DNA from: Marinimicrobium sp038419845
GTDB lineage: Bacteria; Pseudomonadota; Gammaproteobacteria; Pseudomonadales; Cellvibrionaceae
Assembly: GCF_038419845.1 (NCBI RefSeq)
Contig: NZ_JBCAQT010000001.1
Location: 186,001 to 250,000, forward strand
DNA: 64,000 bases
Direction: 5' to 3'
Shown here: positions 15,025-26,582 of the stretch, one piece after another
Position numbering within the stretch: position 1 is the first letter of the stretch
How the letters are laid out: the number at the start of each line of letters is the position of its first letter
The notes under the pieces: model-generated
What the model was told of the DNA's origin: nothing
Databases searched by the model: none
Seen by the model: the letters and a program-made list of their open reading frames with translations, nothing else
Program-made: the position numbers and the translations under genes

Positions 15025-17794
15025 GCGCGCTCCCGCTTGGCTGGAAGCGCTTCCCGACTCTGCCGCCCTCATCGATGAGAGCAGCACCATCCTCGCGGTC
15101 AACACCCTTTGGCGCGCGTTCGCCCTGGACAATGGAGGTGCTCCTCAAGCTTATCTTGGAGAAAGCTACCTTAAGGTGTGTCAGAGTGTCCCCGCCGATG
15201 AGGTTGGCGATCTACCCCAACAGCTGGAAGACGTCCTCAAAGGGACCTCCAACTCACTGGAGTGGGAATACTCATGCCATTCTCCTTCGGAACGCCGCTG
15301 GTTCCGGCTCACCGCCACCCGTATTCGGGAGCAGGGCCAGTATTATGTCGTGTTGATCCACCGCGACATCAGCTATGGGCGCCTGTCTGACGAAGCGGCC
15401 AAGGCGTACGAGCAGCAACTCGAATCTGTTCTCGCTCACACAAGGGAGGGCCTGGTCGTAATCCAGGGGCAGGGGATCATTCGCTACGCGAACCTCCGTG
15501 CCTGCGAGTTACTGGGAACTCGGCATGAACATCTGATTGGCCAGAATCTCAGCATCCCCACACCTTCCTCGACCAGGCAGACCCTGGAAATCGACTCCCC
15601 TGGAGAAAAATCGCGCACCCTTGAGATCTACAACGTCCAAAGCGAGTGGGAGGGTGACCCCGCCTGGCTGGTCCACCTTCATGACATTACCGATCAGGTA
15701 GCCGCCGAGCGAGCCTTGAAGGAGAACGAAGACCTCCTGGAGCGCACCAACCAGGTGGCCCGTGTGGGTGGCTGGGAAACGGACCTGGCGACGGGCGAGC
15801 TATGGTGGACCGCCGTCACCCGTGACATCATCGAAGTCGACCGCAGCGAGCCCGCACCACCCCTGGATGAAGCCCTACCCCGTTTCTATAAGGGCGAGAA
15901 TTACCACCAAATACGCACAAACCTGCAGCACGCGATTGATCATGGAGTCACGGCTGATTTTGACACCCAGCTCCAAACCGGAAAGGGCCGAACCATATGG
16001 GTTCGCGTCCAGGCTCAACCAGAGCTGAAGGATGGCAAGACCATTCGATTGCTCGGAACCTTTCAGGACATCACCGAGCGCAAGGAGCTGGAAACCCGGC
16101 TGGCCGAATGGGGCGCGGCGTTCAAGGCCGTGGGGGAGGGCGTGATCATCACCGATGCCCAAGACCGTATCACGGCAGTAAACCCGGCCTTTACCACAAT
16201 CACAGGGTATTCGGAGGACGAGGTTCGCGGCTACAGCCCCGGCATACTGTATTTCAATTCGGACGACGGCAATAGCTATGTGCCGCTATGGACGCAGCTG
16301 AAGACGCAGGAACACTGGCAGGGAGAAACCTGGAACCGGCGCAAGGACGGGGAGGTGTTCCCCACCTGGCAGACGATCAATACGATCACCAATAAAGCGG
16401 GCCAAATTACCCACTACGTGTCCATTCTGACCGATCTCTCCCGGGTCAAGTACGCCGAAAAACAGTGGGAATACTTGGCCCACCACTGCGCCCTCACCGG
16501 CCTGCCCAATCGTCGCCTGTTTACGGACCGTCTGGAACAGGCGGTGACCCGGGCGCGCCGTTCAGGCGAAACCTTTGCGGTCCTCCTTATGGATCTGAAT
16601 GACTTCAAGGCCCTGAACGACGGCTTCGGCCACGAGATTGGTGATCAAGCTCTGAAGGCCCTGGGGTCCCGCATTAAAGGACTCTTGAAGGAAGGCGACA
16701 CCGTGGCCCGGTGGGGCGGAGATGAGTTACTCCTGCTTGTGCGAGACCTGGAGGACGCTTCAGCCATACCCCCGCTGACCGAGTGGCTTCTGGACGTAAT
16801 AGAGACGCCCTTTGTCATCGGCACTCAGGAATTCCGGCTGACAGCCAGCATCGGTATCGCCATCGGCGGGGTCTCGGATCAGTCGGCCTCGTCGCTGATC
16901 ATGCAGGCAGACGGAGCGATGTATTCGGCCAAGGACTCGGGGCAGCGGTTCGCCTTCTTCGCCGAAGAGGTGGGCGAAGCCGCGCGGGAGCGTATGTACC
17001 TCGGGACGGAGCTTGCCCGCGCCCTGGAGCGGAACCAGCTGGAGGTCCATTATCAGCCCCAGGTCGACCTTCAAACAGGTCAGTGTCTGGGCCTGGAGGC
17101 CCTGGTTCGCTGGCACCACCGAGCGGAGGGGTGGATTTCCCCCGGCCGGTTTATTCCGGTGGCCGAGCAAAGTGGATTGATCCATAAACTTGGGGAGTGG
17201 GTTCTGGAAGCGGCGTGTCTGCAAGCCCGTCAATGGTTGACCGATGGTTGGGATTTCGGTCGTATGGCGGTCAACATCTCTTCCCAACAACTCAACAGCA
17301 ACAGCCTGGTTGGCCAGGTCGATCGGGTACTCAATAAGACGGGGCTCCCGCCCACCCGGTTGGAGCTGGAATTAACCGAATCCTCCCTGGTTGACCCCAA
17401 CATCTCGGTTTCCAACACCCTGGATGCCCTTCGATATAGGGGCATTCACATAGCAATCGATGATTTCGGAACCGGCTACAGCTCACTTGGCTATCTCAAG
17501 GATCTGCCTGTGGATCAGTTGAAAATCGATCGCAGCTTTGTGGACGGATTGCCCGAAGATAAAAAGGCCCGAGCGCTCGTCGAGACTGTCATGATTCTCG
17601 GTCGCAAGTTGGGATTTCGGGTTCTGGCTGAAGGGATAGAGACTCCGGCCCAGCTCCAGGACCTGATAAAAGCGGGATGCCTGGCCGGTCAGGGCTATCT
17701 TTTCTCAAAACCTCTCGACGCTGAAGGAATTTCGGCTCTTCAGTTCCCGTTGAAAAGACCGTCTCACAATAGTGTGGGGGTTGAAGAGGCCTAG
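14996..17794 (+). CDS. PAS-GGDEF-EAL c-di-GMP signalling protein
   Basis: A 932-residue cytoplasmic protein without membrane segments. Four PAS-like sensory regions cover about residues 10-125, 140-240, 255-360 and 365-480 (the last with A-F-K-A-V-G-E-G-V-I-I-T-D). A GGDEF domain follows (about 490-655), then an EAL domain (about 675-920). The cyclase signature at residue 574 reads GGDEL, with Leu at the last position, and the product-inhibition RxxD position reads KEGD, so the I-site is absent. The EAL domain looks complete: E-A-L at 699, N in V-N-I-S-S-Q-Q, E-L-T-E-S, D-D-F-G-T-G-Y-S-S-L and AEGIET. It is likely a phosphodiesterase with a doubtful cyclase half. It lies 580 bp after the riboswitch-controlled fimbria operon, which may respond to the c-di-GMP it removes. 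Confidence 0.9.
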   Translation: MPPHAHITDERAPAWLEALPDSAALIDESSTILAVNTLWRAFALDNGGAPQAYLGESYLKVCQSVPADEVGDLPQQLEDVLKGTSNSLEWEYSCHSPSERRWFRLTATRIREQGQYYVVLIHRDISYGRLSDEAAKAYEQQLESVLAHTREGLVVIQGQGIIRYANLRACELLGTRHEHLIGQNLSIPTPSSTRQTLEIDSPGEKSRTLEIYNVQSEWEGDPAWLVHLHDITDQVAAERALKENEDLLERTNQVARVGGWETDLATGELWWTAVTRDIIEVDRSEPAPPLDEALPRFYKGENYHQIRTNLQHAIDHGVTADFDTQLQTGKGRTIWVRVQAQPELKDGKTIRLLGTFQDITERKELETRLAEWGAAFKAVGEGVIITDAQDRITAVNPAFTTITGYSEDEVRGYSPGILYFNSDDGNSYVPLWTQLKTQEHWQGETWNRRKDGEVFPTWQTINTITNKAGQITHYVSILTDLSRVKYAEKQWEYLAHHCALTGLPNRRLFTDRLEQAVTRARRSGETFAVLLMDLNDFKALNDGFGHEIGDQALKALGSRIKGLLKEGDTVARWGGDELLLLVRDLEDASAIPPLTEWLLDVIETPFVIGTQEFRLTASIGIAIGGVSDQSASSLIMQADGAMYSAKDSGQRFAFFAEEVGEAARERMYLGTELARALERNQLEVHYQPQVDLQTGQCLGLEALVRWHHRAEGWISPGRFIPVAEQSGLIHKLGEWVLEAACLQARQWLTDGWDFGRMAVNISSQQLNSNSLVGQVDRVLNKTGLPPTRLELELTESSLVDPNISVSNTLDALRYRGIHIAIDDFGTGYSSLGYLKDLPVDQLKIDRSFVDGLPEDKKARALVETVMILGRKLGFRVLAEGIETPAQLQDLIKAGCLAGQGYLFSKPLDAEGISALQFPLKRPSHNSVGVEEA

Positions 17795-18105
17795 CAAGCA
17801 GGTTACTCGTTCGAAGGAGGGGAGTGCGCCAGGGTGGATCCAGTCCGGTAGAAGTGATGACTTCATGCGCGTTGCCTGTGAATGGCCAATATTGACGCCT
17901 TCAATCGGATACAAGGCGCGCCATACACAGGCTCCGGTGGCTGCGGAAAGATTCAGCAGTTCAACGACGCCTCCCCGGTCGCCCTTGTACAACGTGCCCC
18001 TGACGAGATTGCCTTCTCTTGCCTCTTGCCTCGCCTGCTCTTTGAGGCGACTGCAGAATGACAGGACTTACACTATTTGGGGCCCCGTTTTACCGGGGTG
18101 AACCG
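17795..18105. other. Intergenic stretch with no supported gene
   Basis: The 311 bp between the EAL protein and the TIGR02647 gene contain only stop-interrupted or composition-shadow reading frames. No promoter, repeat, hairpin terminator or RNA family was recognised. Confidence 0.5.
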
Positions 18106-18351
18106 CTAATGAACGTCGCTGCTGACCACGGCCAGTAACTTCTGTACCTGCTCTGTGACTTCGCAGCCCAGGGGGGTGAGATACCCGCCATCCTTCTGGG
18201 TGATGAGGCCCTTTTTGTGCAGGCGCTGCGCGGCGGCCACCATCGCCGGGTCGGCGGAGCTTTGATGGACCTTGATGCCCTCCATCGAAGACGATGAGTT
18301 AAACAGGGCGAGAAAGTTGAGTTCGTTGAGGTGATCCTGTGAAAAGGGCAT
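18106..18351 (-). CDS. TIGR02647 family protein
   Basis: An 81-residue protein matching the TIGR02647 pattern almost throughout: M-P-F-S-x-D-H-L-N-E-L-N near the start, SSSSMEGIKVHQSS, AAAQRLHKKGLITQKDGGYL and a final TEQVQKLLAVV segment. The A-A-Q-R-L-x-x-K-G-L-I stretch resembles a winged-helix, so DNA binding is possible. The family has no established function and is found mainly in gammaproteobacteria. It is 179 bp downstream of the dehydrogenase gene on the same strand. Confidence 0.85.
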   Translation of the reverse strand: MPFSQDHLNELNFLALFNSSSSMEGIKVHQSSADPAMVAAAQRLHKKGLITQKDGGYLTPLGCEVTEQVQKLLAVVSSDVH

Positions 18352-18530
18352 GGCTTTTTCCTCTATTGTTTTGGTGCGCTATCCGCTGGCAGGACAAAAC
18401 CTGATGGGGGCGTTCCCCCAATATAGCACCACATCTGCCCAGGGTCAGCACGGGCTTTTCAACGTGTGGGTGTCCCGTCCCTGGGTGCCCATGAAGACGC
18501 CAGTTAGCGCGCCGTTGTTCTTCGCCCCCT

Positions 18531-21032
18531 TTATTCGCCGTTCTGGGGAGTGATAGACAAGATATAGGCCGCCAGTTTCTCTCGTGTTTCCAGATCCAGG
18601 AAGCTGTGGGCGGGCATGGCGTGCTCGCCCCACTTGCCACTGCTGCCGTCGGCGATGGCCTGGGCGATGTAGCCCTTGGGGTCCTCCAGGTCGCCGTACT
18701 TCTGCTTGATTTGCAGAAAGCTCGGGCCCACAGAGGCGCCGCGCTCCTGGTGGCAGGCAACGCAACTGGTCTCCTTGGCGGCGGCTTTACCCTCGGCAAT
18801 CTCCAGTTGGGCCTGATGCCCCGTGCCCTCAGTCGCTTCGGAGGTGGTTGTGTCGGCCTCGTTCAGTTCTGCCAGCTCAGCCTCCGCGTCGTATTCCACC
18901 ACGCTCAGCTTGGCCTCTTTGCCGCCGGCCCACCACTGGGCGCCATATTCCAGTACCCACAGGCGGCCATCGGCGGTAATTTTCAGGTCGAGCGGTCCCA
19001 CAAATTCGACGCCGGGGGCAAGATCTTCGATCTTCACCACATCGTCGAACTCATCGAGGGTGACCACCTTGATCCAGCTGCGCATAAAGTCGCTGATAAT
19101 CAGTTTGCCCTGGTAGTACTCAGGATAGGCCAGATCGCCGGACTCCGGGTACGCACCCGCCACCAGGGCATTGCGGCCACCCTGGCCCAGTTCCGGGAAG
19201 CGCTCGGAGTTGTTGTAGGGGTACCAGATCAGGGCCGGTTGGGCCGGTGGCAGCACGTCGAGCCCGGTATTGCGCGGCGAGAAGTTCTCCGGGGCCAGGG
19301 GGTCGAACAGCTTGCCGCTGGTGCCCGCCTCATAGTCGTACATGCGGTAGGGGATATTGTTGCCCACCATGGTGGGCCAGCCGAAATTGCCGGCTTCCGT
19401 CACTTTGTTGATTTCATCGTAACCGCGCGGGCCGAACTCGTCTGTGTCTTCCTTGGCGTCGGGGCCAATATCACCGAAATAAAGGGTGTCGGTGTTGTCG
19501 TCCACGGCGATGGTGTAGGGGTTGCGGGTGCCCATCACATAGATTTCGGGGCGGCCCTCTTCACCCTCTCCGTCAGAGCCAGCAAACAGGTTGCCCTCCG
19601 GAATACTGTAGCCGCCTTTCTTATTCGGGTGGATACGCAGGATCTTGCCGCGCAGGTCCTGGGTGTTGCCGGCGCTGCGCAGGGCATCGTGGTGTTTGCC
19701 GTCGGCGGTGTTTTTGATCGGGCCGGAGCCGTTGGAGTCGAAGGGGTTGGAGTTGTCCCCCAGCGCGACGAACAGGTTGCCGTGGCGGTCAAACTCCAGA
19801 TTGCCACCGGTGTGGCAGCAGGTGTCATCGTTGGGAATGTCCAGCAACACCTGCTCGGAGGCCATATCCACCGATTTCCCGTCCACCTTGAACTGCGCCA
19901 GGCGCTGCAGCAGATCGTGCTCGCCGCTCTCATCCGGAAGGTTGTACATGGCGTAGATGATCCGATTCTCGGCAAAGTCGGGGTCGAAGGCGACCGCAAC
20001 CAGGCCAAACTCGATGCGCTTGCGCTCGGCAGGCGCGAAAACATCAAATTCCGCCATGACGGACATCTCTTGCGTGGCCACATCCACCCAGAGGAGTTTG
20101 CCCTGGCGCTGGCCAATCATGGCGGCGCTGTAGTCTTGGGTCACGTCAAAGCTCACCGGCTCGTTCAGGTCATCCACCAGGATGTTGCGCTTGAAGCGGC
20201 GCGGGTCGGGCTTCACCCGGGCGTAGTCCAGTGGTTGACGCTCGGCCAGGGCATATTCAAGCCCCCCGTCCAGGTGTTTCAAAAACAGCGGGTGGCTGAA
20301 AGTCTCGCTGGTGTGGCCCAGGCCGGTGTAGAACGCCCGGCCGCCATCAAACTCGTGGTACCAGGCAATGGGGTGGTAGGCGCCGTGCTGGCCGCCCTGA
20401 TAACTGCGCTCGTCAAGGGTCAACAGGTCATTGCGCCGGTCTGACAGCAAAGTGAAGTCATACCACTCGTCGGTAAAGCGAAACTGCTTCGGCAGCGCCT
20501 CGGTCGCGGGGTGATGCGGCTCAACCACGTTGAGCGTGGCCTCCTGCACGTCCGCCGGATCCGTGGGATGGGACTCAAAGGCCGCGCCCACCAGGCGCCG
20601 ATACCAGTGCCAGTTGCCCTCGCGCTCGGTATCCGTGGCCGAGTGAATGCCGACAAAGCCGCCACCTGCCTGGATATAGCGCTCAAACGCCAGCTGCTGC
20701 TGTTCATTGAGGATATCCCCGGAGGTGTTCACAAACACCACCGCGGCCATCGTCTGTAGCTCTTCATCGGTGAACACGCTGGCATCTTCCGTCGCCACCG
20801 GCGTCAGGCCTCGCTCTTCCACCAGGTCCGCGACCGCCTCGACTCCCGCCGGGACCGACTCGTGCTGCCAGCCGGGAGATTTGGAGAAGATCAGCACGGA
20901 GGTCAGCTGATCTCCCTGCTCAGCGGAGGAGGACTTTTCGGCCCCCCGGTCGGAGTCAGAGCAGGAGGCGGTAAGGGCGCTCAGGAGCACCAGGGTGAAA
21001 ACAGCGAAAATACGGGGGGTATTGACAGTCAT
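18531..21032 (-). CDS. ThuA / PQQ-dependent sugar dehydrogenase / cytochrome c fusion lipoprotein
   Basis: An 833-residue envelope lipoprotein (lipobox L-T-A-S-C, then Ser). It has three domains. Residues about 35-260 are ThuA-like (FSKSPGWQHESVPAG, FVGIHSATDTE), the glutamine-amidotransferase-like fold tied to trehalose and sugar use. Residues about 275-730 are a glucose/sorbosone dehydrogenase six-blade propeller (FDPDFAENRIIYAMY, CCHTGGNLEFDRHGNLFVALG, GDIGPDAKED). The C-terminal 80 residues form a monoheme cytochrome c with C-V-A-C-H and an M-P-A-H-S segment for the distal ligand. It probably oxidises a sugar in the periplasm and passes electrons to its own heme. The ATG at 21030-21032 is preferred over a GTG four codons upstream; neither has a clear ribosome site. 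Confidence 0.82.
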   Translation of the reverse strand: MTVNTPRIFAVFTLVLLSALTASCSDSDRGAEKSSSAEQGDQLTSVLIFSKSPGWQHESVPAGVEAVADLVEERGLTPVATEDASVFTDEELQTMAAVVFVNTSGDILNEQQQLAFERYIQAGGGFVGIHSATDTEREGNWHWYRRLVGAAFESHPTDPADVQEATLNVVEPHHPATEALPKQFRFTDEWYDFTLLSDRRNDLLTLDERSYQGGQHGAYHPIAWYHEFDGGRAFYTGLGHTSETFSHPLFLKHLDGGLEYALAERQPLDYARVKPDPRRFKRNILVDDLNEPVSFDVTQDYSAAMIGQRQGKLLWVDVATQEMSVMAEFDVFAPAERKRIEFGLVAVAFDPDFAENRIIYAMYNLPDESGEHDLLQRLAQFKVDGKSVDMASEQVLLDIPNDDTCCHTGGNLEFDRHGNLFVALGDNSNPFDSNGSGPIKNTADGKHHDALRSAGNTQDLRGKILRIHPNKKGGYSIPEGNLFAGSDGEGEEGRPEIYVMGTRNPYTIAVDDNTDTLYFGDIGPDAKEDTDEFGPRGYDEINKVTEAGNFGWPTMVGNNIPYRMYDYEAGTSGKLFDPLAPENFSPRNTGLDVLPPAQPALIWYPYNNSERFPELGQGGRNALVAGAYPESGDLAYPEYYQGKLIISDFMRSWIKVVTLDEFDDVVKIEDLAPGVEFVGPLDLKITADGRLWVLEYGAQWWAGGKEAKLSVVEYDAEAELAELNEADTTTSEATEGTGHQAQLEIAEGKAAAKETSCVACHQERGASVGPSFLQIKQKYGDLEDPKGYIAQAIADGSSGKWGEHAMPAHSFLDLETREKLAAYILSITPQNGE

Positions 21033-21116
21033 GGGATATATCACATTGCCGTTGGGATGTTATGGCTCGCTTGTTTATTGGGTACAAGCTGAGTGTGGAA
21101 ACCGGTAGGGCGCCAC

Positions 21117-21145
21117 TATAAACCAGACTTGGGAGTTCTGCGAGT
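21117..21145 (+). repeat. 29-bp repeat, copy A
   Basis: This block, with core ACTTGGGAGT and ending TGCGAGT, recurs at 24555-24583 with 27 of 29 bases identical (TT replaced by GG), in the same orientation. It lies in the 342-bp gap between the ThuA fusion gene and EF-G; that gap otherwise holds only the EF-G terminator. Confidence 0.6.
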
Positions 21146-21319
21146 CGGGATGACTATTACAGGGTGCTCTCTCATTGATCCAATAGCACCGCCCGAGCCT
21201 ATCTCTCCGGGTGCGCCAAAGAATAGGAGATCAGTGGGTGGAATCGATCGAGGCTTGCTCTATTGTGGGCTGTGATCGGCCGATGCAGTCTCCGTCTCCT
21301 TTAATATTTCTGGTATCTC

Positions 21320-21352
21320 AAAAAAAGCCCCACCAGCTTTCGCTGGCGGGGC
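21320..21352 (-). terminator. Rho-independent terminator of the EF-G gene
   Basis: Read on the minus strand, the stem GCCCCGCCAGC pairs with GCTGGTGGGGC around a GAAA loop (one mismatch), followed by a run of seven T. It lies 23 bp beyond the EF-G stop codon. Confidence 0.88.
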
Positions 21353-21374
21353 TCCGAGTGACACCAATCCGCGG

Positions 21375-23462
<2,088 letters not shown>

Positions 23463-23664
23463 AGCGCTCTCTAAAGCTGGGTTGAATACAGCGGGTTGAA
23501 AATAGGCGCCAATATACTGTAGGGCGGGGCATTTTGCTCGTAAAAAATGAGGAATTTCCGACCAACGGCTTAGTTTTGCCTCCTCAGTAGCCAATCCTGG
23601 TGCTCGTCCACCTGAAGGTCGCCTCTTTCTGGCCGGTCCGAACCGGTGAAAGCCTGGTCCCCTT

Positions 23665-24174
23665 TTATTGATCGCTCGCTGCTGCCAGGCGCACCACCGG
23701 GTCTCCCACCGTCATGCGGCCACTTTGAATGATCCGCGCACAGAGGCCCCCATAACCAAACATCGCCGCTGCGCCACCGGGGCCCAGAGCTTCGTTCATA
23801 CGGGAACAGGGGTGGCAGAGGGCAGTGGTCTCCAGCACCGCTTCGCCAACCTGCAAGCGCTGATGGCGCAGGAGGTTCATATTCATTCCAGAAATCACCA
23901 GATTGCGCCGCAATAGCGCCGGATCGATACTGGAATGGCCGGTATGGCGACAGATCGACTCGATAAACTCGCGGCTGATTATTGTCACCTGGCGGGCCGA
24001 GCCAGGCGTTTTGGTCATGCGATGATCCCCCTCCAGCCCCTGATCCTCTACCGCCCAGGCACTGCCTACCACCTGAACAGCGCCTCGCCTTTCACTGCGC
24101 AAGCCGATCCATTCAAGCCGGCCCTCCGGAAGGCTTTGGCACAGCTTGTCGAGCAGACGGGCTTGGGCTTTCAT
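23665..24174 (-). CDS. MOSC domain protein
   Basis: A 169-residue protein made of a single MOSC (molybdenum cofactor sulfurase C-terminal) domain. The visible pattern is I-G-L-R-S-E-R-R, then GLEGDHRMTKTPGSARQVTI, LRRNLVISGMNMN and a conserved Cys in T-A-L-C-H-P-C-S-R-M, where MOSC proteins bind sulfur or molybdenum cofactor. Related stand-alone proteins (YiiM-like) reduce N-hydroxylated bases, but the exact role is unknown. It is transcribed toward EF-G, 202 bp away. The MoaD-like gene elsewhere in the window is the only other hint of sulfur or molybdenum chemistry. Confidence 0.85.
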   Translation of the reverse strand: MKAQARLLDKLCQSLPEGRLEWIGLRSERRGAVQVVGSAWAVEDQGLEGDHRMTKTPGSARQVTIISREFIESICRHTGHSSIDPALLRRNLVISGMNMNLLRHQRLQVGEAVLETTALCHPCSRMNEALGPGGAAAMFGYGGLCARIIQSGRMTVGDPVVRLAAASDQ

Positions 24175-24239
24175 GCGGCAGGTTCCTATTGGTATCGAGC
24201 GGCTGAGGACATCCTTAGACTACTTGACAGCCCCTAGCG

Positions 24240-24684
24240 AGGCAAATAGGCTCCAGCTGTTTGCTGATCCGCCTCTGGTTCAGCGCTATATGGCTGCCCA
24301 CAAGTTGACCTCACCAGAGCCTGCCACGCGTTTTACGCCTCGCCTTCCTGACGTTAATTCTTTATTATTCCGCTATTGCCGTGGTCACAGTGATCGCCAG
24401 GGATTCGCTCGTCCAAATTCTCTCTAGGTAGGACATTTCCGCGTATCAAAGCGAAATTCCCCACCGGCAACGATCAGCTCGCCAAGTTGGGCCGCGCGAA
24501 GGCAGGTCTATTACCGGTGCTCTTCAAAATGTGGGAGTCCAGATTGGCTTGATTTATAAACCAGACTTGGGAGTGGTGCGAGTGTCCAAAACAGGACAAT
24601 CCAGCTTTCAGGGTAGATATTAAGGGAATAAAGCGTCTTAATCATAGTTATTAGCTGTCTGGTGGGGGAAGGGATGATTCGGAT
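24240..24684. other. Gene-free border of the AT-rich island
   Basis: No supported gene lies in these 445 bp. The stretch contains the second copy of the 29-bp repeat (24555-24583), and base composition changes from GC-rich to AT-rich at about 24.6 kb. Short motifs such as AGGACA/GTGTCC near 24430 and 24582 suggest a mobile-element scar but could not be assigned to a family. Confidence 0.45.
24555..24583 (+). repeat. 29-bp repeat, copy B, at the left edge of the AT-rich island
   Basis: Matches 21117-21145 at 27 of 29 bases in the same orientation. It lies about 100 bp outside the first island gene. A shorter related block is at 29104-29120 beyond the other edge. Confidence 0.6.
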
Positions 24685-26061
24685 TTAGGCGCAACATTTT
24701 TTGTATTTTTTCCCCGATCCGCAGTAGCAGGACTCATTTCTTCCGATCTTTTTTGTTGACTTTATAGGTTTTGGTTTATTTGCGTCTACTGCTCTTTGTA
24801 GACTCTCTCCAAAAGCTTTTAACTGATTTGCCATAGATCCGGCGAGATCCTGAAACTCTATGCTAAAATATCTCTTGCCATAAGAGCTTCCAAGATTAAT
24901 AGACTGTGTCAGAAGCTCTTCTGCCTTTATGTCGTCCTTAGGTACTGCTTCTCCCTTGTGATGAGCTGCACCTAAAATAGCAAGTGAATCTGGGCAGCCA
25001 AGTTCTATTGCGCGATTTATGTACTCAAGTGCTAGTTCAAAGTTTGGGTCACATGCGTTACCCTCCGAGTAGAAATAGTATAAACATTGTAGTGCTAGAA
25101 CCTCATCTTTCTTCTGAGCTTGAACTAGGTACTTGAGTGCTGAGTCATATTTTTCGTTCTGATAGAGATTTGATCCGTACAGCGCCTGAGCTTGGCTGTA
25201 CTCTCTTTCCGCAGCCGATTTAAGGCGTGACATACCTTTTTCAGTATGCTCATCTAGAATATGAAATCCATCAACCAACGATCTGTCGGTTGCTAATTTA
25301 GAATACCTAAATAGAGCTTCAATATCTGAGTAATTTTGAACGGTTTTCTCGGGGTCTAGTTCATATCCATGAGTTCTATAGCGACTATCGATATTGGCCG
25401 ATATTACGCATGAAGCATCATAGAAAGCGAGTGCGTTTGATTTCAAATTAGCGATATTTGCTAAAAATTCATTTGAGCTTATGGGGCCAGACTTTGAGTA
25501 CTGTTCATCAAGTATAGATTCACAAATAATTCCAGCTTTAAGTTTTATTGTGGGGTCTGTCGCTAAAAGCGCTTCGTACAATATTTCTCGATAATCTTGC
25601 TGTCCTGCGGGTGCAAGCTCAATCACCCCTAAGTAATGGTCATCTACTAATCTGTAGTATATATCCTCCAGAATTGATGAGACGATGCCTCGGGCCTTGT
25701 GCGCACTTTCGGCTAGCTTTTGCACCCTAAACTTATGAAAGTTTGCTGCTTCATCGAAGTCTCCAGTGTAGTGTACACCAGAATTCCCTAATTTCCGGAC
25801 TGCGTGGAGGTTGTCTTTAAGTAAATGGTTAACTATTTGGCATTTGAAGAGGTGGTTTATTCTAGAAAACAATCTGTCGTCTTCAAAGTTAATGTTATTA
25901 TTATTTGCTAGCTTGCAAATGATAGAGTTGATAACTTCTCTGAACTTCATCAGGGAGTAATCAGGTTTAGAGTTAATAAACTCTAGTGCGATGCTGTAGT
26001 GATAGTGGATTTCTTTAGATATAGATTTGCTGATATCAATATCAGTTGTGTAGGTGGTCAT
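24685..26061 (-). CDS. DUF4145-like, Sel1-repeat, SEC-C motif protein
   Basis: A 458-residue cytoplasmic protein. Residues about 15-130 resemble DUF4145 (LMKFREVINSIICKLA, then H-A-V-R-K-L-G-N-S-G-V-H-Y), a domain often fused to nucleases or found in defence islands. Residues about 280-410 contain Sel1/TPR-like helical repeats (SQAQALYGSNLYQNEKYDSA, ALEYINRAIELGCPDSLAIL, AEELLTQSINLGSSYGK). The C-terminus is a SEC-C zinc motif, GRNESCYCGSGKKYKKCC, with C-x-C and C-C metal ligands. Base composition is AT-rich and unlike its GC-rich neighbours, indicating acquisition. It is the last gene of three same-strand island genes. Its biochemical role is unknown; defence is suggested by the company it keeps. 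Confidence 0.7.
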   Translation of the reverse strand: MTTYTTDIDISKSISKEIHYHYSIALEFINSKPDYSLMKFREVINSIICKLANNNNINFEDDRLFSRINHLFKCQIVNHLLKDNLHAVRKLGNSGVHYTGDFDEAANFHKFRVQKLAESAHKARGIVSSILEDIYYRLVDDHYLGVIELAPAGQQDYREILYEALLATDPTIKLKAGIICESILDEQYSKSGPISSNEFLANIANLKSNALAFYDASCVISANIDSRYRTHGYELDPEKTVQNYSDIEALFRYSKLATDRSLVDGFHILDEHTEKGMSRLKSAAEREYSQAQALYGSNLYQNEKYDSALKYLVQAQKKDEVLALQCLYYFYSEGNACDPNFELALEYINRAIELGCPDSLAILGAAHHKGEAVPKDDIKAEELLTQSINLGSSYGKRYFSIEFQDLAGSMANQLKAFGESLQRAVDANKPKPIKSTKKIGRNESCYCGSGKKYKKCCA

Positions 26062-26582
26062 TCGGGATCTCTGGTTAGAAATTTGAATTTATCGATCTTA
26101 AGGTTTAATTTTACTCAGCATTTGGAATGTCTGTTATGTCTAATTATAAAAATGTATGGTCATTTGTTGGAATAAAAAGTAATAGTTTCGTTAATAAAAA
26201 TTATAGCGTTTTCGTCGATTTAAGGAGGCCCTTAGTAACCGGGCGAGAGTTGAATCGAGACGCCGGGAATCAGTGTTTATGGATTAGAGTGCGCAATATA
26301 CGTTCCCGCTGTGTTCTTCTAGTGCTTTTTGAGGCCTTGTCTGGATCCCCAAGGGAAAGTTCTAGGTTGCCATATGGGATCTCGGCCAAATTTTAGCGAT
26401 CCAGAAGCAGCGATTGCTGCAATTGGAGATGATGAGGAAGGAGGTATTTCAATACATTCCATCTGGTTCAGACTCTCTAATGGGCTCCAAAATGTAAGGA
26501 GGTTCTGAAAAGGGGAGTCAAGAGGGCTGGGTTTATTAAAAAGTTAATCGAAAACCAAAGGCTTTGACCCCTTTGGGGTCCA
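26062..26582. other. AT-rich gap with a possible small ORF
   Basis: These 521 bp separate two island genes. The only ordered reading frame is on the plus strand at 26374-26508: 44 codons beginning MGSRPNFSDPEAAIAAIGDD and ending in V-R-R-F. It has no good ribosome site and no recognised family, and could be a gene fragment. A GACCCC/GGGGTC hairpin at 26566-26580, just past the stop of the TIR-like gene, may act as a weak terminator. Confidence 0.35.

Noticed and set aside
17795..18105. Possible noncoding RNA in the gap after the EAL gene
   Set aside because: No conserved helices or known family pattern could be built from the sequence.
18606..20444. Long plus-strand open frame opposite the ThuA/PQQ gene
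   Set aside because: It is the complement of a clearly coding GC-rich gene. Its sequence is low in complexity, rich in Val, Gly and His, with no domain.
24430..24600. Full insertion sequence at the island's left edge
   Set aside because: Only short motif echoes are present; no transposase frame or paired terminal repeats could be found.
26127..26396. 89-codon plus-strand ORF in the island gap
   Set aside because: Composition changes halfway, no ribosome site of quality, and no similarity to a known family.
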